NCBI GenBank assembly: GCA_002347565.1
Contig: DDXR01000014.1
Coordinates: 1-55,100, forward strand
DNA: 55,100 nucleotides
DNA from: a bacterium UBP2_UBA2255
Lineage (GTDB): Bacteria > Edwardsbacteria > AC1 > EtOH8
Direction: 5' to 3'
The first letter of the stretch is position 1, and every line of letters starts with the position of its first letter. Position numbers and translations under genes: made by a program. Below, piece after piece: positions 35,408 through 42,275 of the stretch. The notes beneath the pieces were generated by a model. The model did no database searches and had not been told where the DNA came from. It saw only the letters and a program-made list of their open reading frames with translations.

Positions 35408-36108
35408 TGTTGTACCTGGTCGCCACGCCCATCGGCAACCTGGGCGACATCACCTACCGCGCGGTGGAGACGCTCAACGGCGTCGACCTGATCGCCTGCG
35501 AGGACACGCGCCAGTCGCTGGTGCTGCTCAACCGCTACGGCATCAGGAAGCCGCTGGTCTCGTTCCACGAGCACAACGAGGACACGGCCGGGGAACGGAT
35601 CATCGGCCTGCTGCGGGAAGGAAAGTCAGTGGCCGTGATCAGCGACGGCGGCATGCCCGGCATCTCGGATCCCGGCTTCACCGTCGTACGCGAGGCCATC
35701 GCGCAGGGCATTCCCTTCACGGTCATCCCCGGCCCGGCCGCGGTGACCATGGCGGTGGTGCTGTCCGGCCTGCCGGTCCACGGCTTCCTGTTCCGCGGCT
35801 TCCCGCCGCACAAGCCCGGGGCGCGCAGGAAATTCATCGAGCAGGACAAGGATTGTCCCTACACGTTGGTGTATTACGAAAGCGTCTACCGCATCGACAA
35901 GTTCCTGGCCGACGCCCGGGCGGTGCTGGGCGACCGCCCGGCCTGCGCCTGCAACGACCTGACCAAGCTGCACGAGCGGGTCGACCGCGGCACCTTGTCG
36001 CAGGTCGCGGCGGCGGTGGCCGCTGGCAAGCACAAGGGCGAGTTCACCGTGGTGATCGCGGGCGCCGGCCACGGCGCGCGCGCAACAGCGACCCCAGAGG
36101 AGGAATGA
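35407..36108 (+). CDS. rsmI: 16S rRNA (cytidine(1402)-2'-O)-methyltransferase
   Basis: This 233-residue tetrapyrrole-methylase-fold enzyme methylates the ribose of C1402 in 16S rRNA. Recognisable blocks are LVATPIGNLGDITYRAVETL at the start, CEDTRQSLVLL, SFHEHNE, VAVISDGGMPGISDPGF and VIPGPAAVTMAVVLSGLP. It is slightly shorter than the E. coli enzyme at the C-terminus. ATG 35407 overlaps the SDR stop (TGATG). It carries a run-on ATGA at its end, but the next gene's real start is probably at 36111. Confidence 0.95.
   Translation: MLYLVATPIGNLGDITYRAVETLNGVDLIACEDTRQSLVLLNRYGIRKPLVSFHEHNEDTAGERIIGLLREGKSVAVISDGGMPGISDPGFTVVREAIAQGIPFTVIPGPAAVTMAVVLSGLPVHGFLFRGFPPHKPGARRKFIEQDKDCPYTLVYYESVYRIDKFLADARAVLGDRPACACNDLTKLHERVDRGTLSQVAAAVAAGKHKGEFTVVIAGAGHGARATATPEEE
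36098..36103 (+). promoter_or_regulatory. Shine-Dalgarno site that decides the next start
   Basis: AGGAGG lies 1 base before ATG 36105 but 7 bases before ATG 36111, so translation of the barrel-like protein should start at 36111. Confidence 0.6.
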
Positions 36109-36110
36109 GA

Positions 36111-36752
36111 ATGGGACGGGCACTGCAGCTTCCCCTTGTCATGTTCGTTGCCGCCGTCAGCGCCGAGGCTTTCCCGCTGGAATTCACCGTCGGGGGCGGC
36201 GCGCGCATCGCCCATGACCGGTTCACGGCCATCCGCACCACCTTCGGCCCGGGCTGGGCCCTGACGGAACAGATCTCGTCAGAGAACCACGGCGGGTACT
36301 GCCTGGAGACCGGCATCGCCGGGAGCGGGTTGGGCCGCTGGACGCCGTTCGTCCAGGCTGGCTGGTCGTTCGACCGCAGCGCCCTGAGAGGCGGGGCCGC
36401 CCCCCAGTTCCTGCGCAGCCGCGGCGCGTCGCTGCTGGCCGGTGTGAGCCGGTCGTTCAACGCCGTCTTCACCGACGTCACCCTGTCGGCCGCAACCGGG
36501 TTCGACTGGGAAAAGGTGGAGCAGCAGAACGGTTACTTCGGCGGAACGCGTTTCGGCAGCGACGCCCCGGTCGCCGCTGCCGGTGTCAGCCTGGATTCAC
36601 CGCTGTTCACCGGACTCTGGACCACGGTCGGCTACCGCTACGTGTACAAGCGCAGCGCCTGGACCTCGTGGAGCGAGGACGGTGTGGACTACGCGTTCTC
36701 GCCCCGGCGCGAACGGCACATACTGTCGCTCGGGCTGATTTTCAAGCCCTGA
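36111..36752 (+). CDS. Exported beta-barrel-like protein of unknown function
   Basis: This 213-residue protein has a signal peptide (MGRALQLPLVMFVAAVSAEA). It then shows alternating hydrophobic/polar beta strands with Gly and aromatics at the ends (FTVGGGARIAHDRF, FVQAGWSFDRS, SLLAGVSRSFNAVFTDVTLSAATGFDW, LWTTVGYRYVYKRSAW) and ends in a C-terminal strand HILSLGLIFKP. This is the usual look of a small 8-stranded outer-membrane barrel, although the last residue is Pro rather than Phe. No specific family is recognised. It is the last gene of the exporter-SDR-rsmI run. Confidence 0.75.
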   Translation: MGRALQLPLVMFVAAVSAEAFPLEFTVGGGARIAHDRFTAIRTTFGPGWALTEQISSENHGGYCLETGIAGSGLGRWTPFVQAGWSFDRSALRGGAAPQFLRSRGASLLAGVSRSFNAVFTDVTLSAATGFDWEKVEQQNGYFGGTRFGSDAPVAAAGVSLDSPLFTGLWTTVGYRYVYKRSAWTSWSEDGVDYAFSPRRERHILSLGLIFKP

Positions 36753-36776
36753 GCGCGACGGCGAAGCAAAAGTGAT

Positions 36777-36805
36777 TTGTAAAACAACCCGTTTTGTAGT
36801 ATAAT
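36777..36805 (+). promoter_or_regulatory. Promoter of the serine-palmitoyltransferase-like gene
   Basis: -35 TTGTAA (36777-36782), 17-base spacer AACAACCCGTTTTGTAG, -10 TATAAT (36800-36805). The spacer dyad AAAAC-N5-GTTTT is shared with the exporter promoter at 30906. An AGGAAGG SD precedes the ATG at 36839. Confidence 0.72.
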
Positions 36806-36838
36806 TGCCGATTACGGACATCTTCCAGGAAGGCCATT

Positions 36839-38020
36839 ATGGACATATTCAAGAAATGCGCCGAGTTCACGGCTGCCCGGGACGCCCGTGCGGCGGGGCT
36901 CTACCCCTACTTCCATCCGCTGTCCTCGGCCCAGGAGCCCGAGGTGACCATCGACGGCAAGCGGATGATCATGATCGGCTCCAACAACTACCTGGGGCTG
37001 ACCACCCACCCGCGGGTCAAGGAGGCGGCGATCAAGGCCGTCGAGAAGTTCGGCACCGGCTGCACCGGCTCGCGCTTCCTGACCGGGACGCTGGACATGC
37101 ACAACGAGCTGGAGGCCAAGCTGGCCGCCTTCCTCAACAAGGAGGCGGCGCTGGTCTTCTCCACCGGGATGCAGACCAACCTGGGCGTGATCTCGGCGCT
37201 GGGTACCAAGGAAGATATCCTGGTCACCGACAAATACGACCACGCCTCGATCCTGGACGGCTGCCGCCTGTCCTACTCCCACATGCGGCGGTTCCAGCAC
37301 AACGACATGCAGAGTCTGGAGCGCGTGCTCCACGGCCTGGACCACACCAAGGGCCACATGGTGATCGTGGACGGCGTGTACAGCATGGAGGGAGACATCG
37401 CCGACCTGCCCAACATCGTCCGGCTGTGCCGCAAGTACGACGCCCGGGTGCTGGTGGACGACGCCCACGCCCTGGGGGTGCTGGGCGCGCACGGCCGCGG
37501 CACGGCAGAGCACTTCGGCCTGGAGCGGGATACCGACCTGATCATGGGCACCTTCTCCAAGAGCTTCGCGGCGATCGGCGGCGTGGTGGCCGGCGATTTC
37601 CTGGTGATCGACTACATCCGGCACTTCGCCCGCAGCATGATCTTCTCGGCGGCCCTGCCGCCGGCGCTGACCGCGGCGGTCTCGGCCGCGGTGGACGTGC
37701 TGCGGGACGAGCCGCAGCTGCGGACCCGCCTGTGGGACAACGCCAACCGGATGCTGCGCGAGTTCAAGGCCATGGGGTACGACACCGGCATCGCCTGCAC
37801 GCCCATCATCCCGCTGATGATCGGCTCCCAGGAGAAGGCCTTCGCGCTGTGGAAGTACCTGATGGACCACGGCATCTTCGCCAATCCGGTGATGTCGCCG
37901 GCCGTGCCCGAGGGCCGGGAGATGATCCGCACCAGCTTCTCCGCCGCCCACACCGACGCCCAGCTGGACCGCGTGCTCGAGGCCTTCCGCACCGCCGGCA
38001 GGATGCTGGGCGTCATCTGA
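36839..38020 (+). CDS. Alpha-oxoamine synthase, serine-palmitoyltransferase-like
   Basis: This 393-residue PLP enzyme of the BioF/KBL/HemA/SPT family condenses an amino acid with an acyl-CoA. The Schiff-base Lys is K241 in GTFSKS, with D207-DAH210 and the H135 stacking residue (YDHAS) in place. I favour serine palmitoyltransferase, the first step of sphingolipid synthesis, because the N-terminus GLYPYFHPLSS...EVTIDGKRM, TGTLDMHNELE, and the C-terminal FANPVMSPAVPEGREMIR match remembered bacterial SPT sequences (Sphingobacterium type) better than KBL or BioF. No threonine dehydrogenase or biotin gene lies nearby. The gene is monocistronic with its own promoter and terminator. Confidence 0.88.
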   Translation: MDIFKKCAEFTAARDARAAGLYPYFHPLSSAQEPEVTIDGKRMIMIGSNNYLGLTTHPRVKEAAIKAVEKFGTGCTGSRFLTGTLDMHNELEAKLAAFLNKEAALVFSTGMQTNLGVISALGTKEDILVTDKYDHASILDGCRLSYSHMRRFQHNDMQSLERVLHGLDHTKGHMVIVDGVYSMEGDIADLPNIVRLCRKYDARVLVDDAHALGVLGAHGRGTAEHFGLERDTDLIMGTFSKSFAAIGGVVAGDFLVIDYIRHFARSMIFSAALPPALTAAVSAAVDVLRDEPQLRTRLWDNANRMLREFKAMGYDTGIACTPIIPLMIGSQEKAFALWKYLMDHGIFANPVMSPAVPEGREMIRTSFSAAHTDAQLDRVLEAFRTAGRMLGVI

Positions 38021-38035
38021 CCGGACGGGATCCCG

Positions 38036-38073
38036 GGAACAGGGGCGAGCGCCGCTCGCCCCTGTTCCTTTTT
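38036..38073 (+). terminator. Strong rho-independent terminator
   Basis: GGAACAGGGGCGAGC-GCC-GCTCGCCCCTGTTCC is a perfect 15-bp stem followed by TTTTT, 15 bases after the oxoamine-synthase stop. Confidence 0.92.
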
Positions 38074-38164
38074 GTCCGTGGCCGGCAGTGCCGCCATGAA
38101 ACAACCCGGATGGTCTGCACGTACTATCTCCGGTGCCAGAACCACACGAACAAGGAGATCGACC

Positions 38165-38887
38165 ATGTCCAGTCCCGTCCGTTCCCGGATCATCTTCCTG
38201 GCCCCGGCGCTGTTCGCACTGCTGGCCGTCCCGGCGTTGGCCGGCGAGACCATCAGCGAGAACCGCCAGATCGGCGATTTTTCCGGCATCGAGGTCAGCG
38301 GGTGTTACGCCATCCGCCTCAGCCAGGATTCCACCGTCTCGTTGCGGCTGGAGGGCGACAAGAATGACCTGGCCAAGATCGTCACCAAGGTCGTCGACAA
38401 CAAGCTGGTCATCATGCGCAAGCCGGGCATCCGTTTGTTCTCGATCGACCGGGACGATGTCATCCTCCACATCGGATTCAAGGACATCACCTCGCTCGAA
38501 CTATCCGGCGCCAACAAGATGACCGGGCAGGAACCGTTACGGTTCAAGGACCTGGAGATTGTGATCAACGGTTCCGGCGAGATCAGCATGGATGTCGACG
38601 CGGTCAAGATCGCCGCGAAGATATCCGGATCTGGTACGCTCGAACTCAAGGGCAGGGCCGATGCGCTATTGGCAGAGGTCAGTGGCTCTGGCGACATCAA
38701 GTGCCTGGGTCTGAAGGCGAAGAAAGCTGCGCTGGAGATCTCCGGTGCCGGCGAGGCCCAGCTGGACGTGTCCGACGAGCTGTCGGTGGACATATCCGGC
38801 AGCGGCGAGGTCGCCTATCGGGGGAACCCCTCCGCTGTGAGCCGGCAGGTATCAGGTTCCGTCGAGATCAAGAAGCTCAGCAAATGA
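38165..38887 (+). CDS. GIN-domain (DUF2807) exported protein
   Basis: This 240-residue protein has a signal peptide (MSSPVRSRIIFLAPALFALLAVPALA) and a DUF2807/GIN domain. The start NRQIGDFSGIEVSGCYAIRLSQD is followed by regular beta-helix turns containing SGSG-type corners (INGSGEI, ISGSGTLEL, VSGSGDIK, ISGAGEAQLDV, ISGSGEVAYRG). These motifs are typical of the head-GIN family, frequent in FCB bacteria and possibly adhesive, though no function is established. AAGGAG lies 8 bases ahead of ATG 38165. It is flanked by terminators on both sides, so it is monocistronic. Confidence 0.9.
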   Translation: MSSPVRSRIIFLAPALFALLAVPALAGETISENRQIGDFSGIEVSGCYAIRLSQDSTVSLRLEGDKNDLAKIVTKVVDNKLVIMRKPGIRLFSIDRDDVILHIGFKDITSLELSGANKMTGQEPLRFKDLEIVINGSGEISMDVDAVKIAAKISGSGTLELKGRADALLAEVSGSGDIKCLGLKAKKAALEISGAGEAQLDVSDELSVDISGSGEVAYRGNPSAVSRQVSGSVEIKKLSK

Positions 38888-38896
38888 TCCGCCTCA

Positions 38897-38934
38897 AAAA
38901 GGCGGTGTCCCAGCTGCGGGACGCCGCCTTTTCT
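38897..38934 (+). terminator. Terminator of the GIN-domain gene
   Basis: AAAGGCGGTGTCCC-AGCTGC-GGGACGCCGCCTTT pairs with one T-G mismatch, and runs into TTTTCTT. Confidence 0.88.
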
Positions 38935-39270
38935 TGCGTTCTGGGTCATTTGCAGGTATCATCCGGTCACACGCCGCGCGGCTTGTCTATCGGCACAAAT
39001 CTCCTTGCGAGGCAGCATGCGCAATTCCTTCGGCCCCGGGCTGGCCGGCACCGATTGCGGCGCAAAACAGGCCACGCGGCACCAGCCGGGTGACGTTCCC
39101 CGGTTCTTGGTCCGCCTTGCCTGATATGGTCATGGCCGCAGGCGGAACGGGCTGCTGCTCAATCGCTCCCCGCAATGTGAACCGGCCGTTGTGACGCGCT
39201 GCCGGCGGTCCCGGGAAACGGCCCGGGACGTGTGGCATGATCGTCGCGCTGAAAATCGGAACCCGCCCCG
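38935..39270. other. 336-bp gap without a recognisable gene
   Basis: No convincing gene or RNA is seen between the two terminators. A perfect 8-bp hairpin GTCCCGGG-AAACGG-CCCGGGAC lies near 39208-39229. Short open frames on both strands have no SD, no family signature and shadow-like composition. It may be a decayed gene. Confidence 0.4.
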
Positions 39271-39318
39271 CCGGCAATGACAAAAGGCGTCTCGCGGGAC
39301 GCCTTTTGTCATTGCCGG
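39271..39318. terminator. 21-bp perfect bidirectional terminator hairpin
   Basis: CCGGCAATGACAAAAGGCGTC (39271-39291) pairs perfectly with 39298-39318 across loop TCGCGG. The AAAA/TTTT within the stem gives a T-run on either strand. It lies just past the stop of the TMEM43-like gene. Confidence 0.85.
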
Positions 39319-39324
39319 AACAAT

Positions 39325-40455
39325 TCACGCCGCCGGCGCTGCGGCCGGCGTCGGTTTCTTGCGCGAACGCAGCCAGAGGAAGGTGCCGACGACGGCCACC
39401 AGCACCACCAGCAGCGCCCAGATGTTGTGCGCGATCATCGAAACCACGATCACAACCAGCGACAATGCCAGCGACACGAAGAAGGTGATCAGGCCCCAGA
39501 CAAACCGGCCGATCTTTCCCAGGAACGGCAGGACGGTGAGCACGGAGACGATCGGCCCGAACAGCGCCTGCAGCCCGAACCACATCATCAGGAAGCCGAT
39601 CAGCCGCAGCATCCAGCCGGTGACCTTGTGCTCCTGCTTCAGCCTGGCCACCGCCTCGTCGCGTTCACCGGCGACCGCCCGGTACAACCGGTCCTTGCCC
39701 TTGTGAAGGTACGGCGCCAGCCTGCCCCCCTCCAGCTTGCCGAAGGCCGTGACTCGCGTGCCACCCGAGAGCGCAGCGAAGCTCACGCGGACATCGCCTA
39801 CCTGCGGCTCCTCCGGCCGGCCGCTGCCGATGAACAGGTACTGCCCGCTGGCTTGGTACCGGCCCCTGACGGCCAGCTCGTCACCACGCGGGGTCAGCGG
39901 CGAAGGGGCCGGCAGGCTGATCCCGGCCGGATCGATCTCGTAGGCTCCCACCGCGGCGGTCGTGACGGCGAACTCGCGGCCCTCGAACGGCATCGGCGGA
40001 TTGCGGTGGCCTTCGGAATACTTGAAATCTGCGGGGCCCTTGGGGTTGGCTGTCCACCGTTTCTCGTAGCGCCAGGTGGTCTCCTTGGTGGTGCTGCCGC
40101 CGGTGTTCTGCTTTTCCTTGGTCTCCTTGATCTCGACCCAGGCGAACATCTCGACCGTACGGCTCAGGGTGATGTACTGGCCCGGCTGGAGGAACTCGGG
40201 ATCGCCCAGCGTTTCGGTTGACGTCAGCCGGGCCGTCACCGACACCGGCTGTCCCTCGCGCGCAGCATCAATCTGCTCGGCCCGGGCGGCCAGCGTCTTC
40301 TCGGCAACTTTGCCCATGTTGACCCGGCCCTCGTTCATCCACAGCACGAAGAAGGATAGGAAAAACAGCAGGATGCCGACCAGCGCTCCGATAATCGAGT
40401 TCTTGATGTTCTCTCCCCAGCCCACCTTCGTCACTTCCCTGAATTCATCGGCCAT
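39325..40455 (-). CDS. TMEM43-family membrane protein
   Basis: This 376-residue protein has one N-terminal helix (SIIGALVGILLFFLSFFVLWMNEGR), a large non-membrane domain (about 45-265) and four C-terminal helices (WMLRLIGFLMMWFGLQALFG; VLTVLPFLGKIGRFVWGLITFFVSLALSLVVIVV in part; LLVVLVAVVGTFLWL). This layout, plus WMNEGR after the first helix and the FEWVE-like AWVEIKETKE region, is that of TMEM43/LUMA homologues, whose bacterial role is unknown. GGAG lies upstream of ATG 40455. It is transcribed away from the micropeptide genes. Confidence 0.85.
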   Translation of the reverse strand: MADEFREVTKVGWGENIKNSIIGALVGILLFFLSFFVLWMNEGRVNMGKVAEKTLAARAEQIDAAREGQPVSVTARLTSTETLGDPEFLQPGQYITLSRTVEMFAWVEIKETKEKQNTGGSTTKETTWRYEKRWTANPKGPADFKYSEGHRNPPMPFEGREFAVTTAAVGAYEIDPAGISLPAPSPLTPRGDELAVRGRYQASGQYLFIGSGRPEEPQVGDVRVSFAALSGGTRVTAFGKLEGGRLAPYLHKGKDRLYRAVAGERDEAVARLKQEHKVTGWMLRLIGFLMMWFGLQALFGPIVSVLTVLPFLGKIGRFVWGLITFFVSLALSLVVIVVSMIAHNIWALLVVLVAVVGTFLWLRSRKKPTPAAAPAA

Positions 40456-40494
40456 GGTCTTGCTCCGCAATTGTTCTACATTGATTACTCCATA

Positions 40495-40523
40495 AACATA
40501 TCTCATTTCCATGTTTTTTTCAA
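40495..40523 (-). promoter_or_regulatory. Promoter of the TMEM43-like gene
   Basis: On the minus strand -35 TTGAAA (40523-40518), 17 bases, -10 TATGTT (40500-40495). The -35 sits 35 bases from the 12-bp palindrome at 40558. Confidence 0.55.
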
Positions 40524-40557
40524 GGGAAAAATCACTCCTGGCGCCCATAAACGAAAC

Positions 40558-40569
40558 AAACGATCGTTT
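40558..40569. promoter_or_regulatory. 12-bp perfect palindrome, operator candidate
   Basis: AAACGATCGTTT lies between the divergent TMEM43-like gene and the first micropeptide gene, 50 bases upstream of the latter's start. A dimeric repressor or activator site is plausible. No regulator is known. Confidence 0.4.
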
Positions 40570-40619
40570 AATGCCGTAGTACTCGATGAAGCAACTGAAC
40601 CGGAATAAGGAGAAGGACC

Positions 40620-40715
40620 ATGAAAGACCTGAGGAAGCTGAGGACGTTCGATCTGGGGGGCCTGATCCCGATCGCCGTCATCATCGCCCTGGCAGTCTTT
40701 ACCGCACTGCCATAA
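40620..40715 (+). CDS. Micropeptide 1, 31 residues, hydrophobic
   Basis: ATG 40620 follows a strong SD (AAGGAGAAGGACC). The product begins MKDLRKLRTFDLGG, a basic N-terminus ending in double glycine, and continues LIPIAVIIALAVFTALP, a single hydrophobic segment. It shares D-x-G-G-L-I-P-x-A-V-x-x-A-L-x-V-F-x-A-L with the next frame, so both are real genes related by duplication rather than chance frames. It is either a small single-span membrane protein or a double-glycine leader peptide whose core would be the hydrophobic part. No known family is recognised. Confidence 0.7.
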   Translation: MKDLRKLRTFDLGGLIPIAVIIALAVFTALP

Positions 40716-40746
40716 CGATGAAACAATCCGGTAGTGGCGTCCGCAC

Positions 40747-40752
40747 TATAAT
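40747..40752 (+). promoter_or_regulatory. Possible -10 box ahead of micropeptide 2
   Basis: A perfect TATAAT lies in the gap between the two micropeptide genes. No -35 is convincing at 16-18 bases upstream, so an activator-dependent or ECF-type promoter, or chance, are all possible. Confidence 0.35.
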
Positions 40753-40792
40753 GGAACAATAACCGCAATCCGTTGATTAGAAAGAAGTTATC

Positions 40793-40885
40793 ATGAAAAC
40801 GCGAACAACGACCATCAGCATGGACTGGGGCGGATTGATTCCGCTGGCTGTTCTGGTCGCCCTTGGCGTCTTTTCCGCGTTGTGA
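40793..40885 (+). CDS. Micropeptide 2, 30 residues, paralogue of micropeptide 1
   Basis: The product begins MKTRTTTISMDWGG and continues LIPLAVLVALGVFSAL. The first 10 residues differ wholly from micropeptide 1 while the D-x-GG-LIP-x-AV core is kept, so selection seems to act on the hydrophobic part. The SD is weak (AGAAAGAAG). A terminator follows at 40927. It lies 152 bases before the ECF sigma gene, which has its own promoter. Confidence 0.68.
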   Translation: MKTRTTTISMDWGGLIPLAVLVALGVFSAL

Positions 40886-40926
40886 AAAATCCAAACCGGC
40901 GATCAACTCCAGTATCGCCGCTTGGC

Positions 40927-40953
40927 AGGCTGAGTGTCACAGCTCAGCCTTTT
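40927..40953 (+). terminator. Terminator after the micropeptides
   Basis: AGGCTGAG-TGTCACAG-CTCAGCCT followed by TTT separates the micropeptide pair from the sigma-factor operon. Confidence 0.8.
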
Positions 40954-41002
40954 CCCTGTTGGGATCATGGCGGCCGGCCGTGTTGCCGGGTCAAGAATGG
41001 GT

Positions 41003-41031
41003 TTGACACCCCTGTGCGATAGTGCTATACT
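41003..41031 (+). promoter_or_regulatory. Near-consensus promoter of the ECF sigma gene, probably leaderless
   Basis: -35 TTGACA (41003-41008), 17-base spacer ending TAGTGC, -10 TATACT (41026-41031). The ATG at 41038 begins 7 bases past the -10, at the expected transcription start. No SD can therefore exist on this message. Confidence 0.8.
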
Positions 41032-41037
41032 TGAATC

Positions 41038-41601
41038 ATGGGATCGAGGGAACATGACCTGCTGTTGGTAAATCGTTGCCTGGGCGGCGATGCCAGGTCC
41101 TTCAATGATCTGATCAACAGCTATAAACGGCAGGTATTCAGCCTTATCTACCGGATGGTGAATAACGCCGCCGACGCCGAGGACCTTTCGCAAGAAACGT
41201 TCATTAAGGTCTATCGCGGCTTGAAGTTATACGATCCTGCCTATCCATTCCACACATGGATTTTTAAAATCGCCCACAATACGGCCATCGATTTCCTGCG
41301 GGCGAACCGGAAGCCGGCCATCACCATCGATGATACGGAAAATCCCCTGGAAATCGAGGATCCCGGCCCGTCGTTGGAAGAGAGGGCCGAAAACCTGTCG
41401 CAACGGGGCATGATCGAGCGGGAAATGGCCGGATTGCCGCCGCTGTACAGGGAGATCCTGGCTCTCCGGCACCAGCAGGAACTGTCATACGAGGAAATTG
41501 CCGGCGTATTGGAGATACCGGTCGGCACGGTCAAGGTTCGTCTCTTCCGGGCCAGGGAGATGATGAAGCAGAAGCTCGTCCAGACCGGGGTGTTCCGCTG
41601 A
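41038..41601 (+). CDS. ECF-family RNA polymerase sigma factor
   Basis: This 187-residue protein has sigma region 2 (LVNRCLGGDARSFNDLINSYKRQVFSLIYRMVNNAADAEDLSQETFIKVY, -10 recognition, about 8-75) and region 4 (LPPLYREILALRHQQELSYEEIAGVLEIPVGTVKVRLFRAREMMKQKL, -35 recognition, about 128-180) joined by an acidic linker. It has a normal ECF length and no extra C-terminal domain. The anti-sigma gene follows 78 bases later. The housekeeping-like promoter suggests basal expression, with activity controlled by the anti-sigma factor. Confidence 0.95.
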   Translation: MGSREHDLLLVNRCLGGDARSFNDLINSYKRQVFSLIYRMVNNAADAEDLSQETFIKVYRGLKLYDPAYPFHTWIFKIAHNTAIDFLRANRKPAITIDDTENPLEIEDPGPSLEERAENLSQRGMIEREMAGLPPLYREILALRHQQELSYEEIAGVLEIPVGTVKVRLFRAREMMKQKLVQTGVFR

Positions 41602-41679
41602 CGGTCGTGGCAACGAAACGGTATGAACTGTAACAAAAGTCATCCCGGCAACGTAGATAACGGTGAAAGGGAACGGGTG

Positions 41680-42249
41680 ATGGACTGCATCGAACGAAGA
41701 TATCAGATCGCCGAGCTCGTCGACGGAGCCCTGCCGGGCGCCGAAGCTGCGGAGTTGAAAGCCCACATCCGGGGCTGTCCCGGGTGCCGCCGCGAGCAGG
41801 CCATTCTGCAGATGCTCTCCGCTGCGGTGGCCGCCCTGCCCCAGTACCGGCCGGGGCGCCAGTTCAACGACCGGGTGCTGCTGTCGCTCGGATTGCGGCC
41901 GGTCGGCCGGCTTGTTCCGGCATGGCTGCGGTGGGCCATCGCCGGCGGCGCCGCCGTCAGCGCTGCCTGGACGGGACTGGTCGTCTATGCGGCGGTTTCG
42001 CACATGTCAGTGATCGGCGCCCTCAAGGCGCTGCAGCTGGCCTCCCGGCCCCGGGAAGTCCTGTCGGCACTGGGGTTGTACGCCGTGAAGCTTGGATTCG
42101 CGGCAAGCGACTCAGCCAGTGCCCTGGCGGCCGCGGTCTCGCCGTCGCTCCAGGCGTCCGGCCTGCCGCTGCAACTGGCCATCGCCTCTGTCGTTTCGTT
42201 CGGCCTGATTTCCCTGATCTCGCTGCGGACACGGAAGGCCGACTGTTGA
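41680..42249 (+). CDS. Zf-HC2 anti-sigma factor, membrane-bound
   Basis: This 189-residue protein carries an N-terminal zinc-finger-like anti-sigma domain (residues about 1-45; H-I-R-G-C-P-G-C gives the HxxxCxxC motif), a linker, a membrane helix (WAIAGGAAVSAAWTGLVVYAA, about 87-107), a periplasmic segment and a second hydrophobic stretch near the C-terminus (LQLAIASVVSFGLISLISL). Start 41680 is chosen for the GGGAACGGG SD; ATG 41623 lies upstream without an SD. It should hold the adjacent ECF sigma factor inactive until an envelope signal is sensed. Confidence 0.9.
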   Translation: MDCIERRYQIAELVDGALPGAEAAELKAHIRGCPGCRREQAILQMLSAAVAALPQYRPGRQFNDRVLLSLGLRPVGRLVPAWLRWAIAGGAAVSAAWTGLVVYAAVSHMSVIGALKALQLASRPREVLSALGLYAVKLGFAASDSASALAAAVSPSLQASGLPLQLAIASVVSFGLISLISLRTRKADC

Positions 42250-42275
42250 CAATCATCGCAAAGGAGGACACGCTC

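Noticed and set aside
36812..38470. A 552-codon minus-strand frame across the oxoamine-synthase gene
   Set aside because: It crosses a strong plus-strand terminator and has no recognisable domain; shadow.
38935..39270. Possible small gene between the GIN-domain and TMEM43-like genes
   Set aside because: Short frames on both strands overlap hairpins, have no SD and no similarity to anything I recognise.
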